A stretch of 5,788 nucleotides of DNA from Sphingomonadaceae bacterium (GTDB lineage Bacteria > Pseudomonadota > Alphaproteobacteria > Sphingomonadales > Sphingomonadaceae): contig JAHDXX010000112.1 in assembly GCA_023384025.1 (NCBI GenBank), forward strand, positions 1 through 5,788. Reading direction: 5' to 3'. How positions within the stretch are numbered: the first letter of the stretch is position 1; each line of letters opens with the position of its first letter. A model generated the notes under the pieces. It worked only from the letters and a program-made list of their open reading frames with translations, was not told the origin of the DNA and ran no database searches. Below are positions 1-4,525 of the stretch, piece after piece. Position numbers and translations under genes: made by a program.

Positions 1-205
1 CGGTGGTCGCAGCACGGCTGAGCTCGGCCGTGCCGATCCGTTCATCGCCTACCACGGCAACCCGGTCACCGCCAGAGACACCGCCAAACATCCCGGTGCC
101 CGTGATGTCGGAGCTGGCAAAAGCAATCGCGATGAGCGCGAGGAAGCCCAGCGTAACCGGAACGCCCAGCTTGGAGTCGAAGAATCTGCGGATGATGCTG
201 ATCAT
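1..205 (-). CDS. ppiD: PpiD/SurA-type peptidyl-prolyl isomerase, N-terminal part (cut by window edge)
   Basis: Only the first 68 codons are in the window; the frame stays open to the left edge. The protein begins MISIIRRFFDSKLGVPVTLG and has a short basic N-terminus (R6, R7), then one hydrophobic segment at about residues 14-30, as expected for an inner-membrane anchor with the rest in the periplasm. Next comes a Gly-rich linker (about 36-46) and the sequence VAVVGDERIGTAELSRA, which resembles the start of the SurA N-terminal chaperone domain, where a short beta strand is followed by a helix. Proteins of this family, usually about 600-650 residues, help fold exported proteins at the membrane through a parvulin-type isomerase domain; that domain lies outside the window, so catalytic activity cannot be confirmed. 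The start at 205 is chosen because the anchor follows at once; no strong ribosome binding site precedes it. The gene is divergent from tpiA, a layout recalled from sphingomonads. The symbol is inferred. Confidence 0.78.
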   Translation of the reverse strand, partial: MISIIRRFFDSKLGVPVTLGFLALIAIAFASSDITGTGMFGGVSGGDRVAVVGDERIGTAELSRAATT

Positions 206-394
206 GGGTCTGTGCGAATCCGATGGTTTTGCGGGCAGGCCGCTTCCGAATGCCCGGCGCTTTATCGGCCCTGAGACAATGCGGCAACAGGTGGCATCGG
301 GTTTTGACTAAACCGACGCATCGGGCTAGCGGACCGGCAACGGCCACGGCTAAGACCGATGGCGATTCACCACCACTGCAGGATACTCCCCCTT
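206..394. other. Divergent intergenic region, ppiD-like / tpiA
   Basis: This 189-bp region has no supported gene and must hold the promoters of both flanking genes. On the plus strand a good -35 (TTGACT, 304-309) is followed by GCTAGC at 325-330. The -35 overlaps an inverted repeat, GGTTT (300-304) and AAACC (310-314), and is flanked by two direct copies of GCATCGGG at 294-301 and 318-325. On the minus strand TTGCCG (287-282) and GATAAA (266-261), 15 bases apart, are the best but weak match for the leftward gene. Confidence 0.6.
304..332 (+). promoter_or_regulatory. Candidate tpiA promoter
   Basis: TTGACT at 304-309 is a near-consensus -35. The -10 can be read as TAGCGG at 327-332 (17-base spacer) or, in the Caulobacter style of TTGAC followed by GCTA, as GCTAGCGG at 325-332. 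It sits 63 bases upstream of the tpiA start. The -10 is weak in E. coli terms, which is common in high-GC alphaproteobacteria. This is a motif match only. Confidence 0.4.
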
Positions 395-1159
395 ATGGCC
401 GAACGGCCCTACATTGTCGGCAACTGGAAAATGAACGGCACCCGCGCGATGCTGGCGCAGGCCCGTGCAATCGACCGTGCCGCCCAGAACATGATGAAGG
501 TGGAAGTGGCGCTGGCGCCGCCGTTCACCCTGATCCATGCCGTCCATCGCGAAGTCGAGCAGATCGGTGTCGGCGCGCAGGACTGCCATCCCGGTCCGGA
601 CGGGGCCAACACCGGCGACGTGTCTGCCGCAATGGTCGCCGATGCGGGGGCAAAGTTCGTCATCCTCGGCCACAGCGAACGCCGCCGCGACCATGGCGAG
701 AGCAATGCCCTCGTCGCGCAGAAGGCCGTCGCGGCACTGCAAGCCGGAATGCGCCTGATCCTGTGCGTGGGCGAAACCGAGGAAACCCGTGACGCGGGCA
801 AGGCGGAAGCCTTTGTCACCCGCCAGCTCAAGGCCTCGCTGCCCGAAACGCTCGAGAGTCCGGCCGATTCGCTGACGGTGGCCTACGAACCGGTCTGGGC
901 GATCGGGACAGGGCGCACGCCGACGGTGGAAGAGATCGGCGCCATGCACTGCGCGATCCGCGCGCTGCTGGTCGACCTCTACGGGGCCGAGCAGGCCGCG
1001 CAGGTGCGCATCCTCTATGGCGGTTCGGTCAACGCCGAGAACGCCCGTGACCTGCTTGCCGCAGACGAAGTCGGTGGCGCACTGGTCGGCGGGGCGAGCC
1101 TTACTGCCGAGAATTTCCTCGGGATCGTGGTCGCGGCGGCCGACACGGTCGACAGCTGA
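395..1159 (+). CDS. tpiA: Triose-phosphate isomerase
   Basis: The 254-residue protein has the normal length for the family and interconverts dihydroxyacetone phosphate and glyceraldehyde 3-phosphate in cytoplasmic glycolysis and gluconeogenesis. All landmarks of the TIM barrel are visible: N10 and K12 in GNWKMNG, the electrophilic H93 in GHSERR (92-97), the catalytic base E165 in AYEPVWAIGTG (163-173) with the flexible phosphate-gripping loop 6 right after it, YGGSV at 208-212 and the phosphate-binding GALVGG at 228-233. An in-frame ATG lies 36 bases upstream at 359, but 395 is preferred because family members begin only a few residues before the GNWKMNG strand. An AGGA at 380-383 is a rather distant ribosome binding site (11 bases). 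It is first in a rightward tpiA-secG-pyrG cluster, an order common in alphaproteobacteria. The frame is intact and no key residue is missing. Confidence 0.97.
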   Translation: MAERPYIVGNWKMNGTRAMLAQARAIDRAAQNMMKVEVALAPPFTLIHAVHREVEQIGVGAQDCHPGPDGANTGDVSAAMVADAGAKFVILGHSERRRDHGESNALVAQKAVAALQAGMRLILCVGETEETRDAGKAEAFVTRQLKASLPETLESPADSLTVAYEPVWAIGTGRTPTVEEIGAMHCAIRALLVDLYGAEQAAQVRILYGGSVNAENARDLLAADEVGGALVGGASLTAENFLGIVVAAADTVDS

Positions 1160-1180
1160 CCGGCGTTACGCTTGTCAGCT
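1154..1180 (+). promoter_or_regulatory. Hairpin over the tpiA stop codon
   Basis: AGCTGAC (1154-1160) and GTCAGCT (1174-1180) form a perfect 7-bp stem that includes the tpiA stop codon. A further GCG/CGC pairing (1163-1165 with 1169-1171) can form inside the loop. There is no following T run, so it is more likely an RNA-stability or processing structure than a terminator. Seen by eye; folding energy not computed. Confidence 0.35.
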
Positions 1181-1187
1181 TGCCCCC

Positions 1188-1217
1188 GCGCGCCTACATG
1201 CGCGCCAGCAGCTTTTT
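1188..1217 (+). terminator. Possible partial terminator or attenuator before secG
   Basis: A perfect 6-bp all-GC stem, GCGCGC at 1188-1193 and 1200-1205 with a six-base loop, is followed seven bases later by five T residues (1213-1217). The gap between stem and T run is larger than in a standard intrinsic terminator, so full termination is doubtful. Partial termination between tpiA and secG is possible. Confidence 0.3.
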
Positions 1218-1232
1218 GCGAAGAGAGTTTCC

Positions 1233-1610
1233 ATGTCGCTTTTCCTGTTTCTGACCGTTGTCCAGGCCATCGTGGCTGCGGCGCTTGTCGGCGTGATCCT
1301 GATGCAGCGCTCCGAAGGCGGCGGCCTCGGTATCGGCGGCAGCCCGAGCGGCATGATGAGCGCGCGCGGCGCGGCGGATTTCCTGACCCGGGCGACCAAG
1401 TGGCTCGCGGTCGTGTTCGTCGGCCTGTCGATCACGCTGGCCGTGGTCGCGGTGGAAACCACCAGCGGCGACGAGATCAAGACCACGCTCGACCGCAAGG
1501 TCGCACCGGCACAGGATCCGCTGGCCGCACCGGCAGCCCCGGTCGATCCGCTGGCCGCTCCGGTCGAGGCAGCTCCGGCTGAACCGGCGCCCGCTCCGGC
1601 ACAACAGTAA
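1233..1610 (+). CDS. secG: Preprotein translocase subunit SecG
   Basis: This 125-residue protein is the small accessory subunit of the SecYEG channel in the inner membrane, where it assists SecA-driven export. It has the family layout: a first transmembrane helix at about residues 2-24 ending in the hallmark VILMQRSEGGGLG, a Gly/Ser-rich cytoplasmic loop with SPSG and the GAADFLTRATKW segment (about 37-57), and a second transmembrane helix at about 57-75. The C-terminal tail from about residue 90 is almost only Ala, Pro, Val, Asp and Glu and contains DPLAAP twice (95-100, 105-110). Such Ala/Pro tails are usual in alphaproteobacterial SecG and vary in length. The start at 1233 is preferred over longer in-frame extensions because the first helix begins at once and AAGAGAG lies just upstream (1221-1227). 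It lies 73 bases after tpiA and 90 bases before pyrG, and is probably co-transcribed with both. Confidence 0.93.
   Translation: MSLFLFLTVVQAIVAAALVGVILMQRSEGGGLGIGGSPSGMMSARGAADFLTRATKWLAVVFVGLSITLAVVAVETTSGDEIKTTLDRKVAPAQDPLAAPAAPVDPLAAPVEAAPAEPAPAPAQQ
1515..1558 (+). repeat. Short in-frame direct repeat in the secG tail
   Basis: GATCCGCTGGCCGC occurs exactly at 1515-1528 and again at 1545-1558, a 30-base period that gives a ten-residue repeat (DPLAAP plus a linker). It lies in the low-complexity Ala/Pro tail, a place where slippage or unequal exchange could change tail length between strains. Confidence 0.6.
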
Positions 1611-1630
1611 CCTGAAACCCTCGTCGCTGT

Positions 1631-1659
1631 GGATTGGCGGCACTTTGCCGCGCCAATCC
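1631..1659 (+). promoter_or_regulatory. Hairpin in the secG-pyrG gap
   Basis: GGATTGGCG (1631-1639) and CGCCAATCC (1651-1659) are perfect inverted copies forming a 9-bp stem. An alternative fold keeps the outer 8 bp and adds GGCA/TGCC (1639-1642 with 1646-1649), leaving a three-base loop and a two-base bulge. No T run follows, so it is not a normal intrinsic terminator. It ends 41 bases before the pyrG start and could act in mRNA processing or pyrG control; its function is not visible. Confidence 0.45.
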
Positions 1660-1700
1660 GCTTGCGCCGACTCACACCTGACGATTAAGGCCCGACTCCC

Positions 1701-3335
1701 ATGGCGCGGTACATTTTTATCACCGGCGGCGTGGTTTCCTCGCTCGGCAAAGGTCTCATGGCGGCATCGCTCGGCGCGTTGCTGCAGGCGCGCGGCTACA
1801 AGGTCCGCATCCGCAAGTTCGACCCTTACCTGAACGTCGATCCGGGCACGATGAGCCCGTACCAGCACGGCGAGGTCTATGTGACCGATGACGGGGCCGA
1901 GACCGATCTCGACCTCGGCCACTACGAACGCTTCACCGGGGTTTCCGCACGCCAGAGCGACAACGTCACCTCCGGCCGGATCTACCAGCAGATCATCGCC
2001 AAGGAACGCCGCGGTGACTATCTCGGCGCGACGGTGCAGGTCGTCCCGCACGTGACCGACGCGATCAAGGAATTCGCGCTGGCCGACCAGGGCGATCTCG
2101 ATTTCATCCTGTGCGAGATCGGCGGCACCGTGGGCGACATCGAATCGCTGCCGTTCATGGAAGCGATCCGCCAGCTGCGGAACGAGCTGGAGCCGAACCA
2201 GACGCTCAGCGTTCATGTCACGCTGGTGCCCTATATCGCCGCTGCGGGCGAACTGAAGACCAAGCCCACGCAGCACTCGGTGCGCGAACTCGCCAGCCTT
2301 GGCATCAAGCCCGATGTGCTGCTGTGCCGCGCCGAGCATCCGATTCCGGAAAGTGACCGGCGCAAGATCGCGCAGTTCTGCAACGTGCGCCCCGAAGCGG
2401 TGATCCCGGCGCTTGACGCCAGTTCGATCTACGCCGTGCCGCTGCAATACCATGCCGAAGGGCTGGACAATGAAGTGTTGCGCGGGTTCGGCATTACCGA
2501 TGCGCCCGAGCCGGACCTGTCGCGCTGGTACGATATCGTCGACCGCTACGAGAACCCGGAAGGCGAAGTCACGATCGGCGTGGTCGGCAAGTATGTCGGC
2601 CTGCAGGATGCCTACAAGTCCCTCAACGAGGCGCTGATCCACGGCGGCATGGCCAACCGCGTGCGCGTGCGGATCAAGTGGATCGACGCCGAGCTGTTCG
2701 AGCAGGACGATGCGGAAATCGCTGCCCGGCTCGAACCGATGCACGCAATCCTCGTCCCCGGCGGGTTCGGCGAGCGCGGGTCTGAAGGCAAGATCGCCAG
2801 CGTCCGCTTCGCGCGCGAGCGCAATGTGCCGTTCCTCGGGATCTGCCTCGGCATGCAGATGGCCTGCATCGAAGGGGCGCGGACCGCAGGCCACCCCAAG
2901 GCGAGTTCGACCGAGTTCGGCCCGACTGACGAACCGGTGGTCGGCATCATCACCGAATGGATGACCGAGGAAGGCCTGCAGAAGCGCGAGGCCGGAGGCG
3001 ATCTCGGCGGCACCATGCGCCTGGGGGCCTACGAAGCCGTGCTGACTGGCAACAGCCATGTCTCGGGTGTCTATGGCGGTGCGACAACCATCTCCGAGCG
3101 GCATCGCCATCGCTACGAAGTCAACGCGGCCTATCGTGATTCGCTGGAGCGGGACGGGCTGGTTTTCTCAGGCATGTCGCCCGACGGCCTGCTACCCGAG
3201 ATCGTCGAACGCCCCGACCACCCGTGGTTCATCGGGGTACAATTCCACCCCGAGCTCAAGAGCAAACCCTTTGCGCCCCATCCGCTGTTCGCCGGCTTCA
3301 TCGCCGCGGCCCTGCGGCAGGCCCGGCTGGTGTGA
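1701..3335 (+). CDS. pyrG: CTP synthase (glutamine-hydrolysing)
   Basis: This 544-residue cytoplasmic enzyme converts UTP, ATP and glutamine to CTP, the last step of pyrimidine nucleotide synthesis. Length matches bacterial PyrG. The N-terminal synthetase domain (about 1-268) opens with FITGGVVSSLGKG, containing the ATP-binding loop and K17; the likely Mg-binding residues D71 (in DLDLGHYERF) and E139 (in CEIGGTVGD) are present, as is the UTP/CTP-site segment KTKPTQHSVREL (186-197). The C-terminal class I glutamine amidotransferase domain (about 290-540) has the oxyanion segment PGGFGERG (353-360), the nucleophile C382 in GICLGMQ and the H516/E518 pair in VQFHPE. The start at 1701 is fixed by the conserved MARYIFITGG; AAGG at 1687-1690 is a weak ribosome binding site. 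Third and last gene of the tpiA-secG-pyrG cluster. In many alphaproteobacteria kdsA or eno follows; here the next gene faces the other way. No sign of damage. Confidence 0.98.
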   Translation: MARYIFITGGVVSSLGKGLMAASLGALLQARGYKVRIRKFDPYLNVDPGTMSPYQHGEVYVTDDGAETDLDLGHYERFTGVSARQSDNVTSGRIYQQIIAKERRGDYLGATVQVVPHVTDAIKEFALADQGDLDFILCEIGGTVGDIESLPFMEAIRQLRNELEPNQTLSVHVTLVPYIAAAGELKTKPTQHSVRELASLGIKPDVLLCRAEHPIPESDRRKIAQFCNVRPEAVIPALDASSIYAVPLQYHAEGLDNEVLRGFGITDAPEPDLSRWYDIVDRYENPEGEVTIGVVGKYVGLQDAYKSLNEALIHGGMANRVRVRIKWIDAELFEQDDAEIAARLEPMHAILVPGGFGERGSEGKIASVRFARERNVPFLGICLGMQMACIEGARTAGHPKASSTEFGPTDEPVVGIITEWMTEEGLQKREAGGDLGGTMRLGAYEAVLTGNSHVSGVYGGATTISERHRHRYEVNAAYRDSLERDGLVFSGMSPDGLLPEIVERPDHPWFIGVQFHPELKSKPFAPHPLFAGFIAAALRQARLV

Positions 3336-3399
3336 CAGCACACGAAATTCCGCACAATTACGTAGATTTAGCAATTATTTTACGCTCACACTTTATCTT

Positions 3400-3427
3400 T
3401 TGATAGTTTTGCCGCACTAGCTACTGC
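3400..3427 (+). promoter_or_regulatory. Candidate promoter after pyrG
   Basis: TTGATAG (3400-3406), then 13 bases, then GCTACTGC (3420-3427) resembles the housekeeping promoter pattern described for Caulobacter (TTGAC-type -35 with a GCTA-type -10). In E. coli terms it is TTGATA, 16 bases, TACTGC. The AT-rich stretch directly upstream could act as an UP element. Transcription would start near 3433 and run into the structured segment. Motif match only. Confidence 0.35.
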
Positions 3428-3429
3428 GA

Positions 3430-3576
3430 GTGGGGCTGAGGCGGTATCGTTGCCGCCGTGGTTCACCATGAAATCTCCGAGCTTGTCTCGGGACTGATCG
3501 TCTTCTGCGACCCGGACGGTCAGACCCGACGCGAGGCGGCCTCATGTCGCGGAGGCGGGCTACGGCCCGCCTCCAA
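3430..3576 (+). ncRNA. Candidate structured small RNA or pyrG 3' UTR
   Basis: About 145 bases can fold into separate hairpins. Hairpin A pairs GGCGGTA (3440-3446) with TGCCGCC (3451-3457) around a four-base loop. Hairpin B pairs 3488-3502 with 3515-3529: TCGGG with CCCGA, TGA with TCA, and TCGTC with GACGG, with a 2x2 internal loop and a 12-base loop. Hairpin C is a perfect 10-bp GC-rich stem at 3551-3574. GAGGC near the 5' end (3438-3442) could also pair with GCCTC further on. The segment follows a promoter-like site and has no credible reading frame. I do not recognise a known family; 6S, SRP and tRNA patterns do not fit. If no promoter is active here, the same structures would form the 3' UTR of pyrG. 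Confidence 0.35.
3551..3574 (+). terminator. Perfect 10-bp UACG-loop hairpin, probable 3' end of pyrG or small-RNA transcript
   Basis: GGAGGCGGGC (3551-3560) and GCCCGCCTCC (3565-3574) are perfect inverted copies closed by the loop TACG; with its C-G closing pair this is an extra-stable UNCG-class tetraloop. No T run follows on either strand, so it is not a canonical intrinsic terminator, but it is the strongest hairpin after pyrG and may block readthrough, mark a Rho-trimmed 3' end, or shield the transcript from exonucleases. Confidence 0.5.
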
Positions 3577-3591
3577 ATCCACCAGCGCCGG

Positions 3592-3625
3592 AATAAAAAG
3601 GCCCGCCCCTTTGCAGGAGCGGGCC
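3592..3625 (-). terminator. Intrinsic terminator of hsp20
   Basis: Read on the minus strand, GGCCCGC (3625-3619) pairs with GCGGGCC (3606-3600); after a mismatch three more pairs close on a four-base loop. Five T residues follow directly (3599-3595), with two more after one A. This is a standard Rho-independent terminator 25 bases after the hsp20 stop codon. Confidence 0.9.
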
Positions 3626-3649
3626 CGAGTTCATGTGCGAGGTACGCGG

Positions 3650-4114
3650 TCAGGCGGCGCTTGATTCGCCGTCCTTGACCACTTCGAGCGGACGCTGGCC
3701 ACCGACCAGGATCTTCTTGGGCTTCATCGCCTCGGGCACTTCGCGCACCAGGTCGATCACCAGCAAACCGTCGGCAAGGTCAGCGGCCTCGACCCGGACA
3801 TAGTCGGCCAGTTCGAACCGGCGCTCGAACCCGCGATTGGCGATACCGAGATGGAGCATCTCGCCCTCGGTCACTTCGTCACGCTTCTTGCCCTGCACGA
3901 CGAGCAGGTTCTGCTGGGCAGTGATATCGAGATCGGCGGGGCGGAAACCGGCCACGGCCAGCGTGATGCGGTAATTGTCTTCGCCGCGCTTCTCGATGTT
4001 GAAAGGTGGGTAATTGTCGCCGCTGTTCAGGCGCGCCTGGTTTTCGAGCAGGTCGAACAGGCGATCGAAGCCGACAGTCGAACGGCGATAGGGGGTCAAA
4101 TCGAAACGGGACAT
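3650..4114 (-). CDS. ibpA: Small heat-shock protein, IbpA family (Hsp20)
   Basis: The 154-residue protein is an ATP-independent holdase that binds unfolding proteins in the cytoplasm and passes them to DnaK/ClpB. It follows E. coli IbpA closely: an N-terminus with FDLTPYRRSTVGFDRLFDLLE (about 4-24), the alpha-crystallin domain at about 36-130 with YPPFNIEK, YRITLAVAGF, DLDITAQQNLLVVQGKK and the strand GLLVIDLVREVPEAMKPKKI, and a C-terminal ILV (135-137) in place of the usual I-X-I anchoring motif. The frame is open further upstream, but 4114 is the start because an ideal GGAGGA (4127-4122) lies 7 bases before it; the ATG at 4129 overlaps that site. A leftward RpoH-type promoter and a ROSE-type thermometer precede the gene, and an intrinsic terminator follows, so it is a single-gene heat-shock unit. 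It faces away from grxC. Confidence 0.95.
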   Translation of the reverse strand: MSRFDLTPYRRSTVGFDRLFDLLENQARLNSGDNYPPFNIEKRGEDNYRITLAVAGFRPADLDITAQQNLLVVQGKKRDEVTEGEMLHLGIANRGFERRFELADYVRVEAADLADGLLVIDLVREVPEAMKPKKILVGGQRPLEVVKDGESSAA

Positions 4115-4208
4115 GTGCAAATCCTCCATTGAGCAATCTGTCTGTGCCGGCCCCACGGATGGCGACCGGCGGTTGTCTGGCCACGCCCCCGTTGCGGCGG
4201 GCGTTTCC
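4115..4208 (-). ncRNA. ROSE-type RNA thermometer in the hsp20 5' UTR
   Basis: The last hairpin before the start codon has the ROSE hallmark. TTGCTC (4136-4131) faces GAGGAT (4126-4121) across a four-base loop, giving C-G, U-A, C-G, a G opposite G, U-A, then U opposite U, with A-U and G-U pairs extending it. The mismatched G-G and U-U positions, and the pairing of UUGCU with the Shine-Dalgarno sequence, are what define ROSE elements of alphaproteobacterial small heat-shock genes. Upstream, GCCGG/CCGGC (4170-4166 with 4151-4147) encloses a small CCA/TGG helix, and ACGCCC (4203-4198) can pair with GGGCGT (4188-4183), giving the usual multi-hairpin leader of roughly 95 bases. At low temperature the ribosome site is masked; heating opens it. 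Known mechanism, here inferred from sequence. Confidence 0.82.
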
Positions 4209-4215
4209 AATGCAC

Positions 4216-4243
4216 AGATAAGCGGCTAACCAGCCATTTCAAG
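4216..4243 (-). promoter_or_regulatory. RpoH (sigma-32) type heat-shock promoter of hsp20
   Basis: On the minus strand CTTGAA (4243-4238), a 15-base spacer and CTTATCT (4222-4216) match the heat-shock sigma factor pattern of alphaproteobacteria (CTTGAA -35; C/T-rich TAT-type -10). Transcription would start at about 4209, giving a leader of about 95 bases that holds exactly the ROSE-like element. The -35 lies only 7 bases from the grxC ribosome binding site. Confidence 0.7.
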
Positions 4244-4261
4244 CACACCGGAGGATTACCG

Positions 4262-4525
4262 ATGAGCACCCCCACGATCGACATCTACACCCAGTTCGGC
4301 TGCGGCTATTGCGTCCGCGCCAAGCGCCTGCTCGACAGCAAGGGCGCGGCCTACACCGAACACGACGTCACCTTCGGCGGCAAAGCCAAGGCGGAAATGC
4401 TGGAACGCGCGCCGGGTGCCCGCACCGTGCCGCAGATATTCATTGGCGATACCCATGTCGGCGGGAGCGACGATCTCCACGCGCTGGAAAGGGCAGGCAA
4501 ACTCGACGCGCTGCTGGCCGGCTGA
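4262..4525 (+). CDS. grxC: Glutaredoxin 3
   Basis: This 87-residue cytoplasmic thiol-disulfide oxidoreductase uses glutathione to reduce protein disulfides and mixed glutathione disulfides. The thioredoxin fold is clear: first strand TIDIYTQ, dithiol active site C14-G-Y-C17, the TVP motif with cis-Pro57, and the glutathione-binding GGSDD (67-71) followed by the final helix. Both cysteines are present, so it is a class I dithiol glutaredoxin; CGYC in place of CPYC is common in alphaproteobacteria. Length is normal. A strong GGAGGA (4250-4255) lies 6 bases before the ATG. It is the first gene of a tight operon: its stop codon abuts the next start (TGAATG), so translation of the amidase probably depends on ribosomes finishing grxC. 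It is divergent from hsp20, and its own promoter must lie within or overlap the 147-bp shared region. Confidence 0.96.
   Translation: MSTPTIDIYTQFGCGYCVRAKRLLDSKGAAYTEHDVTFGGKAKAEMLERAPGARTVPQIFIGDTHVGGSDDLHALERAGKLDALLAG

Larger units (their letters stand above)
3336..3649. other. Intergenic region pyrG / hsp20 (convergent genes)
   Basis: The 314 bases between the ends of the converging pyrG and hsp20 genes hold no convincing protein gene. Bases 3344-3411 are about 31% GC, in sharp contrast to the GC-rich surroundings. They lead into a promoter-like site at 3400-3427, then a run of hairpins on the plus strand (3440-3457, 3488-3529, 3551-3574), and lastly the hsp20 terminator read on the minus strand at 3592-3625. 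Confidence 0.7.

Noticed and set aside
261..287. Minus-strand TTGCCG-N15-GATAAA as the ppiD-like promoter
   Set aside because: Suboptimal spacing and a partial -35; noted in the intergenic entry but not called as a feature of its own.
1611..1700. Gram-positive-style pyrG control by reiterative transcription in the leader
   Set aside because: No initial G-run followed by a C and terminator pair of that type is seen, and the mechanism is known from Bacillus relatives.
1194..3110. A 638-codon open frame on the minus strand opposite secG and pyrG
   Set aside because: It lies wholly antisense to two certain genes, has the His/Arg/Asp-rich composition of a reverse-complement GC-rich shadow, and shows no recognisable domain.
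3330..3343. GTGTG/CACAC inverted repeat over the pyrG stop codon
   Set aside because: Only five pairs and no T run; too weak to call a terminator.
3468..3497. Nine-residue ATG frame that could be a leader peptide
   Set aside because: No ribosome binding site and no meaningful residue run such as those of amino-acid attenuators.
3421..3500. tRNA-like GGTTCA in the pyrG-hsp20 gap
   Set aside because: There is no matching acceptor stem, anticodon arm or D arm around it.
3458..3664. Small rightward open frame in the pyrG-hsp20 gap
   Set aside because: It starts with GTG without a ribosome binding site, runs through two strong hairpins and the hsp20 terminator and into the 3' end of hsp20, and has no protein-like pattern.
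4192..4232. Plus-strand promoter for grxC (for example TTTCCA-N17-TAACCA or TTGCGG)
   Set aside because: A grxC promoter must lie in or near here, but every candidate is too weak to choose between.
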